Assembly (NCBI GenBank): GCA_023301405.1
Contig: JALZUX010000024.1
Location: forward strand, 1 to 13,086
Origin: Granulosicoccaceae bacterium
GTDB lineage: Bacteria; Pseudomonadota; Gammaproteobacteria; Granulosicoccales; Granulosicoccaceae
Reading direction: 5' to 3'
DNA: 13,086 nucleotides
The stretch's first letter is position 1. Every line of letters starts with the position of its first letter. Positions 1-7,108 of this stretch are shown piece by piece. The notes beneath the pieces were generated by a model. The model had not been told where the DNA came from. It did no database searches and was given only the letters and a program-made list of their open reading frames with translations. Both the position numbers and the translations under genes were made by a program.

Positions 1-411
1 ACTGAAGAAGTAGTTGAGATCCGTGGTGGCCAGAAGCGTCGCTCAGAGCGGAAGTTTTTCCCCGGCTACGTGTTGGTGCAGATGGAGCTGAACGATGACA
101 CCTGGCATTTGGTTAAAAATGTACCAAGGGTGCTCGGTTTTATTGGCGGAACTGCTGATCGACCTGCACCAATTACCGATAAAGAGGCTGACTCGATCTT
201 GCAGCGCGTTCAAGAAGGCGTTGACAAGCCGCGTCCGAAGGTGTTGTTCGATGTTGGTGAGGTTGTTCGTGTCACCGATGGTCCGTTCAATGACTTTAAC
301 GGCGTTGTAGAAGAAGTGAATTTTGAAAAAGCCAAGTTGTTGGTTGCGGTGCAGATTTTCGGTCGCTCCACACCGGTTGAACTTGAATTTAGCCAGGTTG
401 AAAAAGCCTGA
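1..411 (+). CDS. nusG: Transcription termination/antitermination factor NusG, C-terminal part (5' end outside window)
   Basis: The frame is open from base 1 to TGA at 409-411 and encodes 136 residues. NusG is about 180 residues in E. coli, so roughly 45 N-terminal residues are missing. The visible part starts inside the NGN domain, which binds the beta' clamp and stabilises elongation; the segment [14 protein letters not shown] and a FIGG motif are typical of it. From about fragment residue 83 comes the KOW domain ([14 protein letters not shown], then [13 protein letters not shown]). In E. coli this domain contacts Rho or S10, coupling transcription to termination or to the leading ribosome. 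The ATG at 70 is internal and is not the start. The gene sits directly upstream of rplK, its usual neighbour in bacteria. Identity is certain from motifs and context; only the start is unseen. Confidence 0.97.
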   Translation, partial: TEEVVEIRGGQKRRSERKFFPGYVLVQMELNDDTWHLVKNVPRVLGFIGGTADRPAPITDKEADSILQRVQEGVDKPRPKVLFDVGEVVRVTDGPFNDFNGVVEEVNFEKAKLLVAVQIFGRSTPVELEFSQVEKA

Positions 412-440
412 GTTAATTTACCACTAACGGTCCAAATCAT

Positions 441-467
441 CGGGGAGCCGCAAGGCGTATGCACCCG
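441..467 (+). promoter_or_regulatory. Probable L1-binding autoregulatory hairpin in the rplK leader
   Basis: CGGG (441-444) pairs with CCCG (464-467), and GCC (447-449) pairs with GGC (454-456) around a GCAA tetraloop. Between the two stems lies an asymmetric internal loop, GA (445-446) opposite GTATGCA (457-463). In E. coli and archaea, L1 represses its own operon by binding an mRNA structure that mimics its 23S rRNA site, two short helices joined by an asymmetric loop. The layout here fits that, and it ends just before the rplK Shine-Dalgarno sequence AGGAG (469-473). The pairing is visible in the sequence; L1 binding is inferred from position and shape. Confidence 0.72.
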
Positions 468-478
468 TAGGAGATATT

Positions 479-910
479 ATGGCCAGAAAGATCGATGCTT
501 ATATTAAGCTTCAAGTGCCTGCAGGTAAGGCAAACCCTAGTCCGCCAGTTGGCCCTGCTCTTGGGCAGCACGGTGTAAACATCATGGAGTTCTGTAAACA
601 GTTTAATGCAGCAACTCAGTCCATGGAAGCGGGTGCTCCTGTTCCTGTCACAATTACTGTGTACAGTGATCGGTCATTCTCTTATGTCATGAAGACGCCG
701 CCAGCTTCTTACCTACTTAAGAAGGCAGCTGGCTTGGAAAAAGGTAGTGGTGAGCCAAATACAAAGAAAGTCGGCACTGTAACCCGTGCGCAGCTTGAAG
801 AAATAGCAAAAACCAAAGATCCAGATTTAACCGCGTCTAGCGTTGACGCAGCGGTTAGAACTATTGCGGGCAGCGCCCGTAGTATGGGTCTTGATGTAGA
901 GGGAGTCTGA
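479..910 (+). CDS. rplK: 50S ribosomal protein L11
   Basis: 143 residues, against 142 in E. coli. L11 binds helices 43/44 of 23S rRNA at the base of the stalk and helps control EF-G, EF-Tu and the stringent-response enzyme RelA. The N-terminal domain has the proline-rich segment of the thiostrepton site, with prolines at 20, 22, 23 and 26 followed by ALGQHGVNI. The C-terminal rRNA-binding domain ends in [11 protein letters not shown]. Lysine 4 in the MARK start lies in the region that PrmA methylates in E. coli. The ATG is preceded by a good AGGAG (469-473) with a five-base spacer. The stop is two bases before the rplA start, so the two genes are probably translationally coupled. Confidence 0.99.
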   Translation: MARKIDAYIKLQVPAGKANPSPPVGPALGQHGVNIMEFCKQFNAATQSMEAGAPVPVTITVYSDRSFSYVMKTPPASYLLKKAAGLEKGSGEPNTKKVGTVTRAQLEEIAKTKDPDLTASSVDAAVRTIAGSARSMGLDVEGV

Positions 911-912
911 TC

Positions 913-1605
913 ATGGCTAAAGCAAGCAAACGTACCAAGCAGATCAAAGAAAAAATTGATCGCCAGAAGACCTACCCGGCTGCTGAGGCTTTTAGCCTGC
1001 TGAAAGAGGTGTCAGCAGTTAAGTTTGATGAGACTGTTGATGTAGCGATTAACCTTGGCGTAGACCCCCGGAAGTCAGACCAAGTGGTTCGTGGTTCAAC
1101 TGTTTTACCTAACGGCACCGGCAGAACAATGCGTGTTGCGGTATTTGCTCAAGGTGAAAATGCAGAGAAAGCGAAAGAAGCTGGTGCTGACATCGTTGGT
1201 TTTGATGATCTGGCTGAGTCAATCAAAGGCGGAAATCTAGATTTCGACGTGGTCATTGCTACTCCTGATTCAATGCGAGTTGTTGGCGCTTTGGGAACAG
1301 TGCTTGGGCCACGAGGCCTTATGCCAAACCCCAAGGTTGGTACGGTGACTCCAGATGTAGTCACTGCTGTTAAAAATGCTAAAGCCGGCCAAGTACAATT
1401 CCGTACCGATAAAGGCGGAATTATACATTGCCCACTGGGTAAGGTTTCTTTTGAAGCGAATGCGCTCGAAGAGAATCTGAAAGGATTGATTGCTGAGTTG
1501 GTAAAGGCTAAGCCATCAGCTGCAAAGGGTGTCTATCTTGGCAAGGCAACTGTGTCCTCTACCATGGGGCCAGGTATCGAGATTGATCTGGGTCCTTTAA
1601 GTTAA
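913..1605 (+). CDS. rplA: 50S ribosomal protein L1
   Basis: 230 residues, against 234 in E. coli. L1 binds the mobile L1 stalk of 23S rRNA, which moves deacylated tRNA out of the E site, and it also represses its own operon. The family signature [16 protein letters not shown] is present, with its methionine at residue 137, and the protein ends in [18 protein letters not shown] at 902-905, inside the end of rplK, serves as ribosome binding site with a seven-base spacer. The gene follows rplK by two bases. The first protein-coding base after its TAA stop is 224 bases downstream at rplJ, so rplA ends the L1-regulated half of the cluster. Confidence 0.99.
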   Translation: MAKASKRTKQIKEKIDRQKTYPAAEAFSLLKEVSAVKFDETVDVAINLGVDPRKSDQVVRGSTVLPNGTGRTMRVAVFAQGENAEKAKEAGADIVGFDDLAESIKGGNLDFDVVIATPDSMRVVGALGTVLGPRGLMPNPKVGTVTPDVVTAVKNAKAGQVQFRTDKGGIIHCPLGKVSFEANALEENLKGLIAELVKAKPSAAKGVYLGKATVSSTMGPGIEIDLGPLS

Positions 1606-1618
1606 GGTTTAAGAATTC

Positions 1619-1676
1619 GCCATTAGAACTCAATGGCAAAATGACTTTGAGTGAAAGAGCCTAAGGGTTGTTTCAC
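1619..1676 (+). other. Three overlapping inverted repeats after rplA
   Basis: Three perfect six-base-pair inverted repeats follow one another. GCCATT (1619-1624) pairs with AATGGC (1632-1637); ACTCAA (1628-1633) pairs with TTGAGT (1647-1652); GTGAAA (1651-1656) pairs with TTTCAC (1671-1676). Neighbouring arms overlap, so the first and second hairpins exclude each other, as do the second and third. None is followed by a T run, so they do not look like an intrinsic terminator. They could be RNA-processing sites or alternative folds feeding into the rplJ leader. The pairings are seen in the sequence; any function is a guess. Confidence 0.4.
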
Positions 1677-1823
1677 GTCAAAGATCGCAGGTGCAGTAGG
1701 AAACTATTGCTTAATTGCCTGCGTAGACGGGGTCGGATCCCATGTGTGGTGTCCGGCGTTTTAACACCGTGTATTTCACATACACGAAACAATGGAAAAC
1801 CGGCTTGCCGGTGATCCGGAAGG
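1668..1823 (+). promoter_or_regulatory. L10 ribosomal-protein leader upstream of rplJ
   Basis: The core element is CGCAGG (1686-1691) pairing with CCTGCG (1718-1723). It is capped by a seven-pair hairpin, GCAGTAG (1693-1699) with CTATTGC (1704-1710), including one G-U pair and a GAAA tetraloop. The bases CCTGCGTAGACGG (1718-1730) match the conserved part of the E. coli rplJ leader as I recall it, where the L10-L12 complex binds and blocks translation of rplJ and rplL. TTGTTTC (1668-1674) can pair with GAAACAA (1786-1792) and close the domain. Inside it are GGTGT/ACACC (1748-1752, 1764-1768) and CGTGTAT/ATACACG (1768-1774, 1780-1786). A further hairpin is ACCGG/CCGGT (1799-1803, 1808-1812), just before the rplJ GGAAGG (1818-1823). 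Confidence 0.85.
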
Positions 1824-1829
1824 TGCTCA

Positions 1830-2357
1830 ATGGCTTTAACTCGACAAGAGAAAGAAGCGGTAGTCGCTGAAGTGGCAGATATAGCTTCATCTGCCCATTC
1901 AGCAGTAATGGCTGAGTACCGGGGAATTTCGGTTACCGATTTAACCGAGTTACGTGCGCAAGCTCGTAACAGTGGTGTGTATCTGCGCGTGGTCAAGAAT
2001 TCATTGGCCAAACGTGCGGTACAAGGTACCGAGTTTGAGTGCATGCAGGAAGGCATGTCAGGACCCTTAATCTTTGCTTTTTCCCAGGAAGATCCCGGTT
2101 CTGCAGCTAGACTGTTGCGCGACTTTGCAAAGGAAAACGATAAGCTTGTTATAACGATGGCAGCCGTTGGTGGCCAGAAGATAGAAGCAGGTGATATCGG
2201 TAAATTGGCGAATCTACCAACACGCGACGAGGCAATTTCTTTGCTGATGTCCGTGATGCAAGCGCCGATTGTGAAGTTTGCTCGCACGCTCAACGAAGTC
2301 CCTGGCAAATTAGTCAGAACGGTAGAGGCAGTTCGCCTTTCCAAAGACGCTTCTTAA
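1830..2357 (+). CDS. rplJ: 50S ribosomal protein L10
   Basis: 175 residues, against 165 in E. coli. L10 anchors the flexible stalk: its N-terminal domain binds 23S rRNA beside L11, and its C-terminal helix carries the L12 dimers. The start MALTRQEKEAVVAEV and the segment VVKNSLAKRA are typical of the family. The C-terminal helix spans roughly residues 135-175. The ATG follows GGAAGG (1818-1823) by six bases. Translation is probably repressed by L10-L12 through the leader just upstream. rplL follows after an 82-base gap, the standard arrangement. The few extra residues against E. coli are not an obvious insertion. Confidence 0.98.
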   Translation: MALTRQEKEAVVAEVADIASSAHSAVMAEYRGISVTDLTELRAQARNSGVYLRVVKNSLAKRAVQGTEFECMQEGMSGPLIFAFSQEDPGSAARLLRDFAKENDKLVITMAAVGGQKIEAGDIGKLANLPTRDEAISLLMSVMQAPIVKFARTLNEVPGKLVRTVEAVRLSKDAS

Positions 2358-2384
2358 CTTATTGATTTTCTTTCACTCTAATTT

Positions 2385-2414
2385 GCACGATAACTTGCCA
2401 AAACGGTAAAGTGC
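2385..2414 (+). other. Small hairpin in the rplJ-rplL gap
   Basis: GCAC (2385-2388) pairs with GTGC (2411-2414), and TTGCC (2395-2399) pairs with GGTAA (2405-2409) with one G-T pair and an AAAAC loop. The two stems are separated by six bases on the 5' side and one on the 3' side. The structure ends 25 bases before the rplL ATG. The rplL binding site AGG (2427-2429) is weak and ten bases from the start, so structure here could affect how strongly rplL is translated relative to rplJ. The pairing is moderate and its function is inferred only from position. Confidence 0.3.
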
Positions 2415-2439
2415 GACTAACACATTAGGTAACACAACA

Positions 2440-2811
2440 ATGTCAAAAGAAGAAATTTTAGAATCCATCTCTAACATGACTGTTATGGAAGTCGTTGACC
2501 TCATCAGTGACATGGAAGAGAAATTTGGCGTTAGCGCTGCCGCTGCAGTAGCTGCGGCTCCTGCTGGTGGTGATGGTGGCGGTGCTGCTGCTGACGAGCA
2601 AACAGAATTCGACGTAATTCTGACTAGCCCGGGTGACAACAAAGTTGGCGCAATTAAGGCGGTACGTGCTCTTACAGGCTTAGGTCTTAAAGAAGCGAAA
2701 GCACTTGTTGAAAGCGCTCCTGCACCAGTTAAAGAAGGTGTTGGCAAAGACGAAGCTGAAGATGTTAAAAAGCAGCTTGAAGAAGCTGGTGCAGCCGCAG
2801 AGCTTAAGTAA
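2440..2811 (+). CDS. rplL: 50S ribosomal protein L7/L12
   Basis: 123 residues, against 121 in E. coli. L12 forms dimers on L10, normally two or three per ribosome depending on species, and recruits EF-G, EF-Tu, IF2 and RF3. Residues 1-31 form the dimerisation and L10-binding domain. Residues 32-54 are a flexible alanine/glycine hinge containing [13 protein letters not shown]. Residues 55-123 form the globular factor-binding domain, starting TEFDVIL and including [14 protein letters not shown]. Ser2 is the residue acetylated to give L7 in E. coli. The stop is a tandem TAATAA (2809-2814). The protein must be made in excess over L10 although the two genes share a transcript. Confidence 0.99.
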   Translation: MSKEEILESISNMTVMEVVDLISDMEEKFGVSAAAAVAAAPAGGDGGGAAADEQTEFDVILTSPGDNKVGAIKAVRALTGLGLKEAKALVESAPAPVKEGVGKDEAEDVKKQLEEAGAAAELK

Positions 2812-2840
2812 TAAGCAAATCGGTTGGTATCAAGGGTTTA

Positions 2841-2868
2841 GGCCGTCGCTTTTTAGCGTCGGCCTTTT
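2841..2868 (+). terminator. Intrinsic terminator-like attenuator between rplL and rpoB
   Basis: GGCCG (2841-2845) pairs with CGGCC (2860-2864), and CGCT (2847-2850) pairs with AGCG (2855-2858) around a TTTT loop. A single T-T mismatch (2846, 2859) interrupts the stem. TTTTCC follows, a short T run typical of a Rho-independent terminator. It lies 30 bases after the rplL stop and 104 bases before rpoB. In E. coli a partial terminator at this place lowers rpoBC transcription relative to the ribosomal protein genes. The same role is inferred here. The mismatch and short T run suggest partial readthrough, which rpoBC would need if it has no promoter of its own. Confidence 0.82.
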
Positions 2869-2872
2869 CCTG

Positions 2873-2948
2873 TACCTGAGCAATAGTGTTCGCCAGGTAA
2901 ATAGTAAGAACAGCGGGCGTCAGATTTGGGCGCAATGATAAGCCAAAT
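2873..2948 (+). other. Two inverted repeats between the attenuator and rpoB
   Basis: TACCTG (2873-2878) pairs perfectly with CAGGTA (2894-2899) across a 15-base loop. ATTTGG (2924-2929) pairs with CCAAAT (2943-2948) across a 13-base loop, ending 12 bases before the rpoB Shine-Dalgarno sequence AGAGGA (2961-2966). In E. coli an RNase III site lies between the attenuator and rpoB, so one of these could be a processing site. The stems are short, with large loops, and their role is uncertain. Confidence 0.3.
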
Positions 2949-2972
2949 ATTTGTGGGTAAAGAGGAACATAG

Positions 2973-5900
2973 ATGACCTATTCCTTCACCGAAAAAAAAC
3001 GTATCAGAAAAGATTTTGGCAAGCGTCAATCAATTCTTGAGGTACCGTATCTGCTGAAAACCCAGCTAGATTCGTACCGTTCGTTTCTGCAAAAAGACAA
3101 AACCACCGAAGAAATGGATGACGTCGGTCTGCACGGTGCGTTTAAGTCGGTGATGCCAATTGTCAGCTACGCGGGCAATGTTGAGCTTCAGTACGTCAAG
3201 TACCGTCTTGGCAAGCCCCCGTTCACAGAGCGTGAATGTAGCATTAGAGGGCTGACTTATGCAGCACCTTTGCGGGTGCTATGTCGTCTTGTAATTTACG
3301 ACAAAGCCTCCGGTGATAACCGTGTCGTTAAAGATATAAAAGAACAAGAAGTCTATATGGGTGAACTGCCGCTCATGACCGGTAATGGCACATTCATTAT
3401 CAATGGCACTGAGCGCGTCATTGTTTCGCAACTGCATAGAAGCCCCGGTGTATTTTTTGATCACGACCGTGGCAAGACTCACTCTTCAGGTAAGCTGCTA
3501 TTTTCTGCGCGTGTTATACCTTACCGTGGTTCGTGGCTCGACTTTGAATTTGACGCCAAGGATTGCGTATTCACTCGTATTGATAGACGCCGTAAATTGC
3601 CAGCATCTATTATTTTACGTGCGCTGGGATATAGCACCGAAGAAATACTAGAAGCCTTTTTTGAAACCGATATGGTAACTATGACCAAGGCGAAGGCTAG
3701 CCTTGAGCTAGTGCCCGCGCGCTTACGTGGTGAGACATTCGGCTTCGATTTGAAAGACGGCAAAAAAGTGCTTGTTGAAGCAGGGCGTCGCATAAATGCC
3801 AAGCATGTGCGCCAAATGGAGAAGGCGGGGCTTGAGAAGCTTGAAGTGCCAGATGAATATTTCATTGGCAAAGTGCTGGCTCATGATCTTATCGACAAAG
3901 AAACAGGTGAAGTGTTCGAGGGTATGAACGCCAACACTGAGATCACCGAGGAAAACGTTGAGCGTTTTCTTGAGATCCGGCCAAAAGAAGTGCAGTTCAT
4001 TTATACCAATGATTTGGATAGAGGGCCGTATATTTCTAGCACCATGCGTATTGACCAAACCAGCAGCCAGCTGGAAGCTCAAGTCGAAATTTATCGCATG
4101 ATGCGCCCTGGTGAGCCACCAACCAAAGAGGCTGCGCAGACACTGTTTAACAACTTGTTCTTTACCGAAGATCGCTATGATCTGTCAGCTGTCGGTCGAA
4201 TGAAATTTAACAGACGCCTGAATCGAGAAGAGATCACTGGCCCGGGTATACTTGATAAAATCGACATCCTTGAAGTGTTGAAGTGCTTGATTGATATTCG
4301 AAACGGCCACGGCATTGTGGATGATATCGATCACCTTGGAAATCGCCGTATTCGAAGCGTAGGTGAGATGGCTGAGAATGTCTTCCGCGTAGGTTTGGTC
4401 CGTGTTGAGCGGGCTGTGCGAGAACGGTTGGGCATGGTTGAAAGTGAAGGGTTGATGCCGCAAGACATCATCAATGCTAAGCCTATTGCTGCTGCCATAA
4501 AAGAATTCTTTGGTTCAAGCCAACTGTCTCAGTTTATGGATCAAAATAACCCATTATCTGAAGTTACCCACAAGCGACGTGTTTCGGCACTTGGTCCGGG
4601 TGGATTAACGCGTGAAAGAGCAGGTTTTGAAGTGCGAGATGTGCACCCGACTCACTACGGGCGTGTTTGTCCGATTGAGACGCCGGAAGGGCCGAATATT
4701 GGGCTTATTAATTCTCTGGCGGTGTACGCTCGTACCAACCAATACGGCTTTCTTGAAACGCCTTATCGAAAAGTAGGCAACAGCCGAGTTCAGTCAGATG
4801 TTGGTTATTTGTCTGCTATCGAAGAGGGCAACTATGTCATTGCTCAGGCGAATGCGGCGCTTGATGAAGAAGGCAATCTGACCGATGAATTGGTTTCCTG
4901 CCGGTTTAAAAACGAATTTGCGATGATGCCACCTGACAAGGTGGAATACATGGATGTGTCTCCGAAACAGATTGTATCGGTGGCGGCTTCGATGATCCCA
5001 TTCCTGGAGCACGATGATGCGAACCGTGCGTTGATGGGGTCAAACATGCAACGTCAAGCAGTGCCTACGCTACGTGCCGAAAAGCCGTTAGTTGGAACCG
5101 GTATGGAGCGTGTTGTAGCTGTTGACTCAGGCGCGACTGTTGTGGCGGTTCGTGGTGGTAGTGTTGACTCAGTTGATGCTGGACGGATCGTTGTACGTTC
5201 TAATGATGACGAAGCGGGGCAAGGTGAGACCGGTGTAGACATCTACACACTGACCAAGTACACGCGCTCCAATCAAAACACGTGCATGAACCAGCGACCA
5301 TTGGTCAAGCCTGGTGATGTGATTGCGCGCGGTGATGTGCTGGCCGATGGTCCAAGTACCGATATGGGTGAATTGGCGCTGGGTCAGAACATGCTGATCG
5401 CGTTTATGCCTTGGAATGGCTATAACTTTGAGGATTCCATTCTTATCTCAGAGCGTGTGGTTCAGGAAGATCGCTTCACCACTATTCATATTGAAGAATT
5501 AAATTGTGTTGCTCGTGATACCAAACTAGGGCCTGAAGAAATATCAGCTGATATTCCTAACGTGTCTGAGGGCTTGTTGTCGAAACTTGATGAAGCCGGG
5601 GTGGTGTATGTTGGTGCAGAGGTACGTCCCAACGATATCCTGGTCGGCAAGGTAACGCCAAAAGGTGAAACTCAGCTTACGCCTGAAGAGAAACTGTTGC
5701 GTGCCATTTTCGGTGAGAAGGCATCTGATGTAAAAGATACTTCCTTGCGTGTACCACCGGGTATGGACGGTACTGTTATTGATGTTCGTGTTTTCACACG
5801 TGATGGCGTAGACAAAGATGCTCGTGCTCTTCAGGTGGAGCGGGAAGAACTTAAGCAGGTTCGCAAAGATCTTGACGACGAATTGCGTATCGTTGAAGAC

Positions 5901-7058
5901 GATATGTTCTCTCGAATTGAGCGGTTGATCATGGGGAAGGATGCTGACAAGGGGCCAAATGGTCTTGCGAAGGGCACCATTATCAGCAGCGAATATTTGG
6001 GTGACATCGAGCGGGACTCTTGGCTAAATATCAGCTTGAAAGACGAAGATTTGAACGTGCAGCTAGAGAAAATGAGTGCACAGATTAACGATCAGCGTGA
6101 GCAGTTTGAGCAACGTTTCGTTGAGCAAAAAGAAAAAATCACCTCTGGAGACGAGCTTGCTCCGGGTGTGCTTAAAATGGTCAAAGTTTATCTGGCTGTT
6201 AAAAGACGCTTGCAACCGGGTGATAAAATGGCCGGTCGTCATGGTAATAAAGGTGTGATCTCGATGATCGTTCCGGTAGAAGACATGCCTTATGACGAAA
6301 GTGGCAGGCCTGTTGATATTTGCTTGAACCCGCTAGGTGTTCCTTCACGAATGAACGTCGGCCAGGTATTGGAGACTCATTTGGGTTGGGCAGCAAAAGG
6401 CTTGGGTCACCGTATCGCAGCGATGATTGACGATAAAAAAGACGTGACTGAAATTCGTGGTTTTCTTGATCAAATATACAACCACAACGATGAGGTCAAA
6501 CGTTCCGAAATCGAATCGTTAACTGATGAAGAAGTATCTGCACTAGCGCACAACCTGCGTGGTGGTGTACCGATGGCGACGCCGGTATTTGATGGAGCAG
6601 CAGAAAGCGAAATCAAGCAAATGCTTGAGCTAGCTGAGTTGCCGCCCTCCGGCCAGACCAAGCTATATGACGGTCGTTCGGGAGAACCATTTGATCGCCC
6701 GGTCACAGTGGGCTACATGCACATGTTGAAGCTTAATCACTTGGTTGACGACAAGATGCACGCGCGTTCAACGGGTCCATACAGTCTGGTGACGCAGCAG
6801 CCTCTCGGCGGTAAGGCTCAGTTTGGTGGACAGCGATTCGGAGAGATGGAAGTCTGGGCACTCGAAGCATACGGTGCGGCTTACACTCTTCGTGAAATGC
6901 TGACAGTTAAGTCTGATGATGTTGTTGGGCGAAACAAAATGTACAAAAATATTGTTGATGGCGATCATCGAATGGAGCCGGGAATGCCTGAGTCATTCAA
7001 CGTGCTGCTGAAAGAAATTCGGTCGCTTGGCATTAACATTCGTCTCGAGCAGGACTAG
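2973..7058 (+). CDS. rpoB: DNA-directed RNA polymerase subunit beta
   Basis: 1361 residues, against 1342 in E. coli. With beta' it forms the active-site cleft that extends RNA. The start [16 protein letters not shown] is typical of gammaproteobacteria. The rifampicin pocket spans about residues 514-540 ([13 protein letters not shown], then [13 protein letters not shown]). Its key residues Asp523, His533 and Ser538, equivalent to E. coli 516, 526 and 531, are all wild type. The active-site lysines of [12 protein letters not shown] are Lys1085 and Lys1093, equivalent to E. coli 1065 and 1073. The C-terminal segment [21 protein letters not shown] packs against beta'. AGAGGA lies six bases before the ATG. 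Transcription probably depends on readthrough of the upstream attenuator. The reading frame is intact, and the roughly 20 extra residues are spread before position 1085. Confidence 0.99.
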   Translation: MTYSFTEKKRIRKDFGKRQSILEVPYLLKTQLDSYRSFLQKDKTTEEMDDVGLHGAFKSVMPIVSYAGNVELQYVKYRLGKPPFTERECSIRGLTYAAPLRVLCRLVIYDKASGDNRVVKDIKEQEVYMGELPLMTGNGTFIINGTERVIVSQLHRSPGVFFDHDRGKTHSSGKLLFSARVIPYRGSWLDFEFDAKDCVFTRIDRRRKLPASIILRALGYSTEEILEAFFETDMVTMTKAKASLELVPARLRGETFGFDLKDGKKVLVEAGRRINAKHVRQMEKAGLEKLEVPDEYFIGKVLAHDLIDKETGEVFEGMNANTEITEENVERFLEIRPKEVQFIYTNDLDRGPYISSTMRIDQTSSQLEAQVEIYRMMRPGEPPTKEAAQTLFNNLFFTEDRYDLSAVGRMKFNRRLNREEITGPGILDKIDILEVLKCLIDIRNGHGIVDDIDHLGNRRIRSVGEMAENVFRVGLVRVERAVRERLGMVESEGLMPQDIINAKPIAAAIKEFFGSSQLSQFMDQNNPLSEVTHKRRVSALGPGGLTRERAGFEVRDVHPTHYGRVCPIETPEGPNIGLINSLAVYARTNQYGFLETPYRKVGNSRVQSDVGYLSAIEEGNYVIAQANAALDEEGNLTDELVSCRFKNEFAMMPPDKVEYMDVSPKQIVSVAASMIPFLEHDDANRALMGSNMQRQAVPTLRAEKPLVGTGMERVVAVDSGATVVAVRGGSVDSVDAGRIVVRSNDDEAGQGETGVDIYTLTKYTRSNQNTCMNQRPLVKPGDVIARGDVLADGPSTDMGELALGQNMLIAFMPWNGYNFEDSILISERVVQEDRFTTIHIEELNCVARDTKLGPEEISADIPNVSEGLLSKLDEAGVVYVGAEVRPNDILVGKVTPKGETQLTPEEKLLRAIFGEKASDVKDTSLRVPPGMDGTVIDVRVFTRDGVDKDARALQVEREELKQVRKDLDDELRIVEDDMFSRIERLIMGKDADKGPNGLAKGTIISSEYLGDIERDSWLNISLKDEDLNVQLEKMSAQINDQREQFEQRFVEQKEKITSGDELAPGVLKMVKVYLAVKRRLQPGDKMAGRHGNKGVISMIVPVEDMPYDESGRPVDICLNPLGVPSRMNVGQVLETHLGWAAKGLGHRIAAMIDDKKDVTEIRGFLDQIYNHNDEVKRSEIESLTDEEVSALAHNLRGGVPMATPVFDGAAESEIKQMLELAELPPSGQTKLYDGRSGEPFDRPVTVGYMHMLKLNHLVDDKMHARSTGPYSLVTQQPLGGKAQFGGQRFGEMEVWALEAYGAAYTLREMLTVKSDDVVGRNKMYKNIVDGDHRMEPGMPESFNVLLKEIRSLGINIRLEQD

Positions 7059-7061
7059 GGA

Positions 7062-7086
7062 ATACGCGGCTTTATCAACCACGTAT
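7062..7086 (+). other. Hairpin in the 50-base rpoB-rpoC gap
   Basis: ATACG (7062-7066) pairs with CGTAT (7082-7086). After one C-A mismatch, GG (7068-7069) pairs with CC (7079-7080), leaving a nine-base AT-rich loop. There is no T run, and rpoC must be transcribed with rpoB, so this is not a terminator. It sits 13 bases before the rpoC GGAG (7100-7103). It may stabilise the mRNA or set ribosome spacing; nothing in the sequence decides this. Confidence 0.25.
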
Positions 7087-7108
7087 CTAACCCGCTTTTG
7101 GAGAAAAT

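Noticed and set aside
398..426. Possible promoter (TTGAAA) before rplK
   Set aside because: No acceptable -10 lies 16-18 bases downstream. A promoter may exist but the sequence does not support a call.
1602..1680. Separate promoter for rplJ
   Set aside because: TTAAGG/TAGAAC and TTGAGT/TAAGGG combinations have poor matches or wrong spacing.
1673..2344. Long minus-strand open frame opposite rplJ and its leader
   Set aside because: It lies antisense to a certain gene and to a conserved RNA leader, and its translation resembles no family I know. It is a shadow of codon composition.
2705..2938. Small plus-strand frame overlapping the end of rplL and the attenuator
   Set aside because: Its first half is rplL in another frame and its second half translates the terminator hairpin. 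There is no ribosome binding site.
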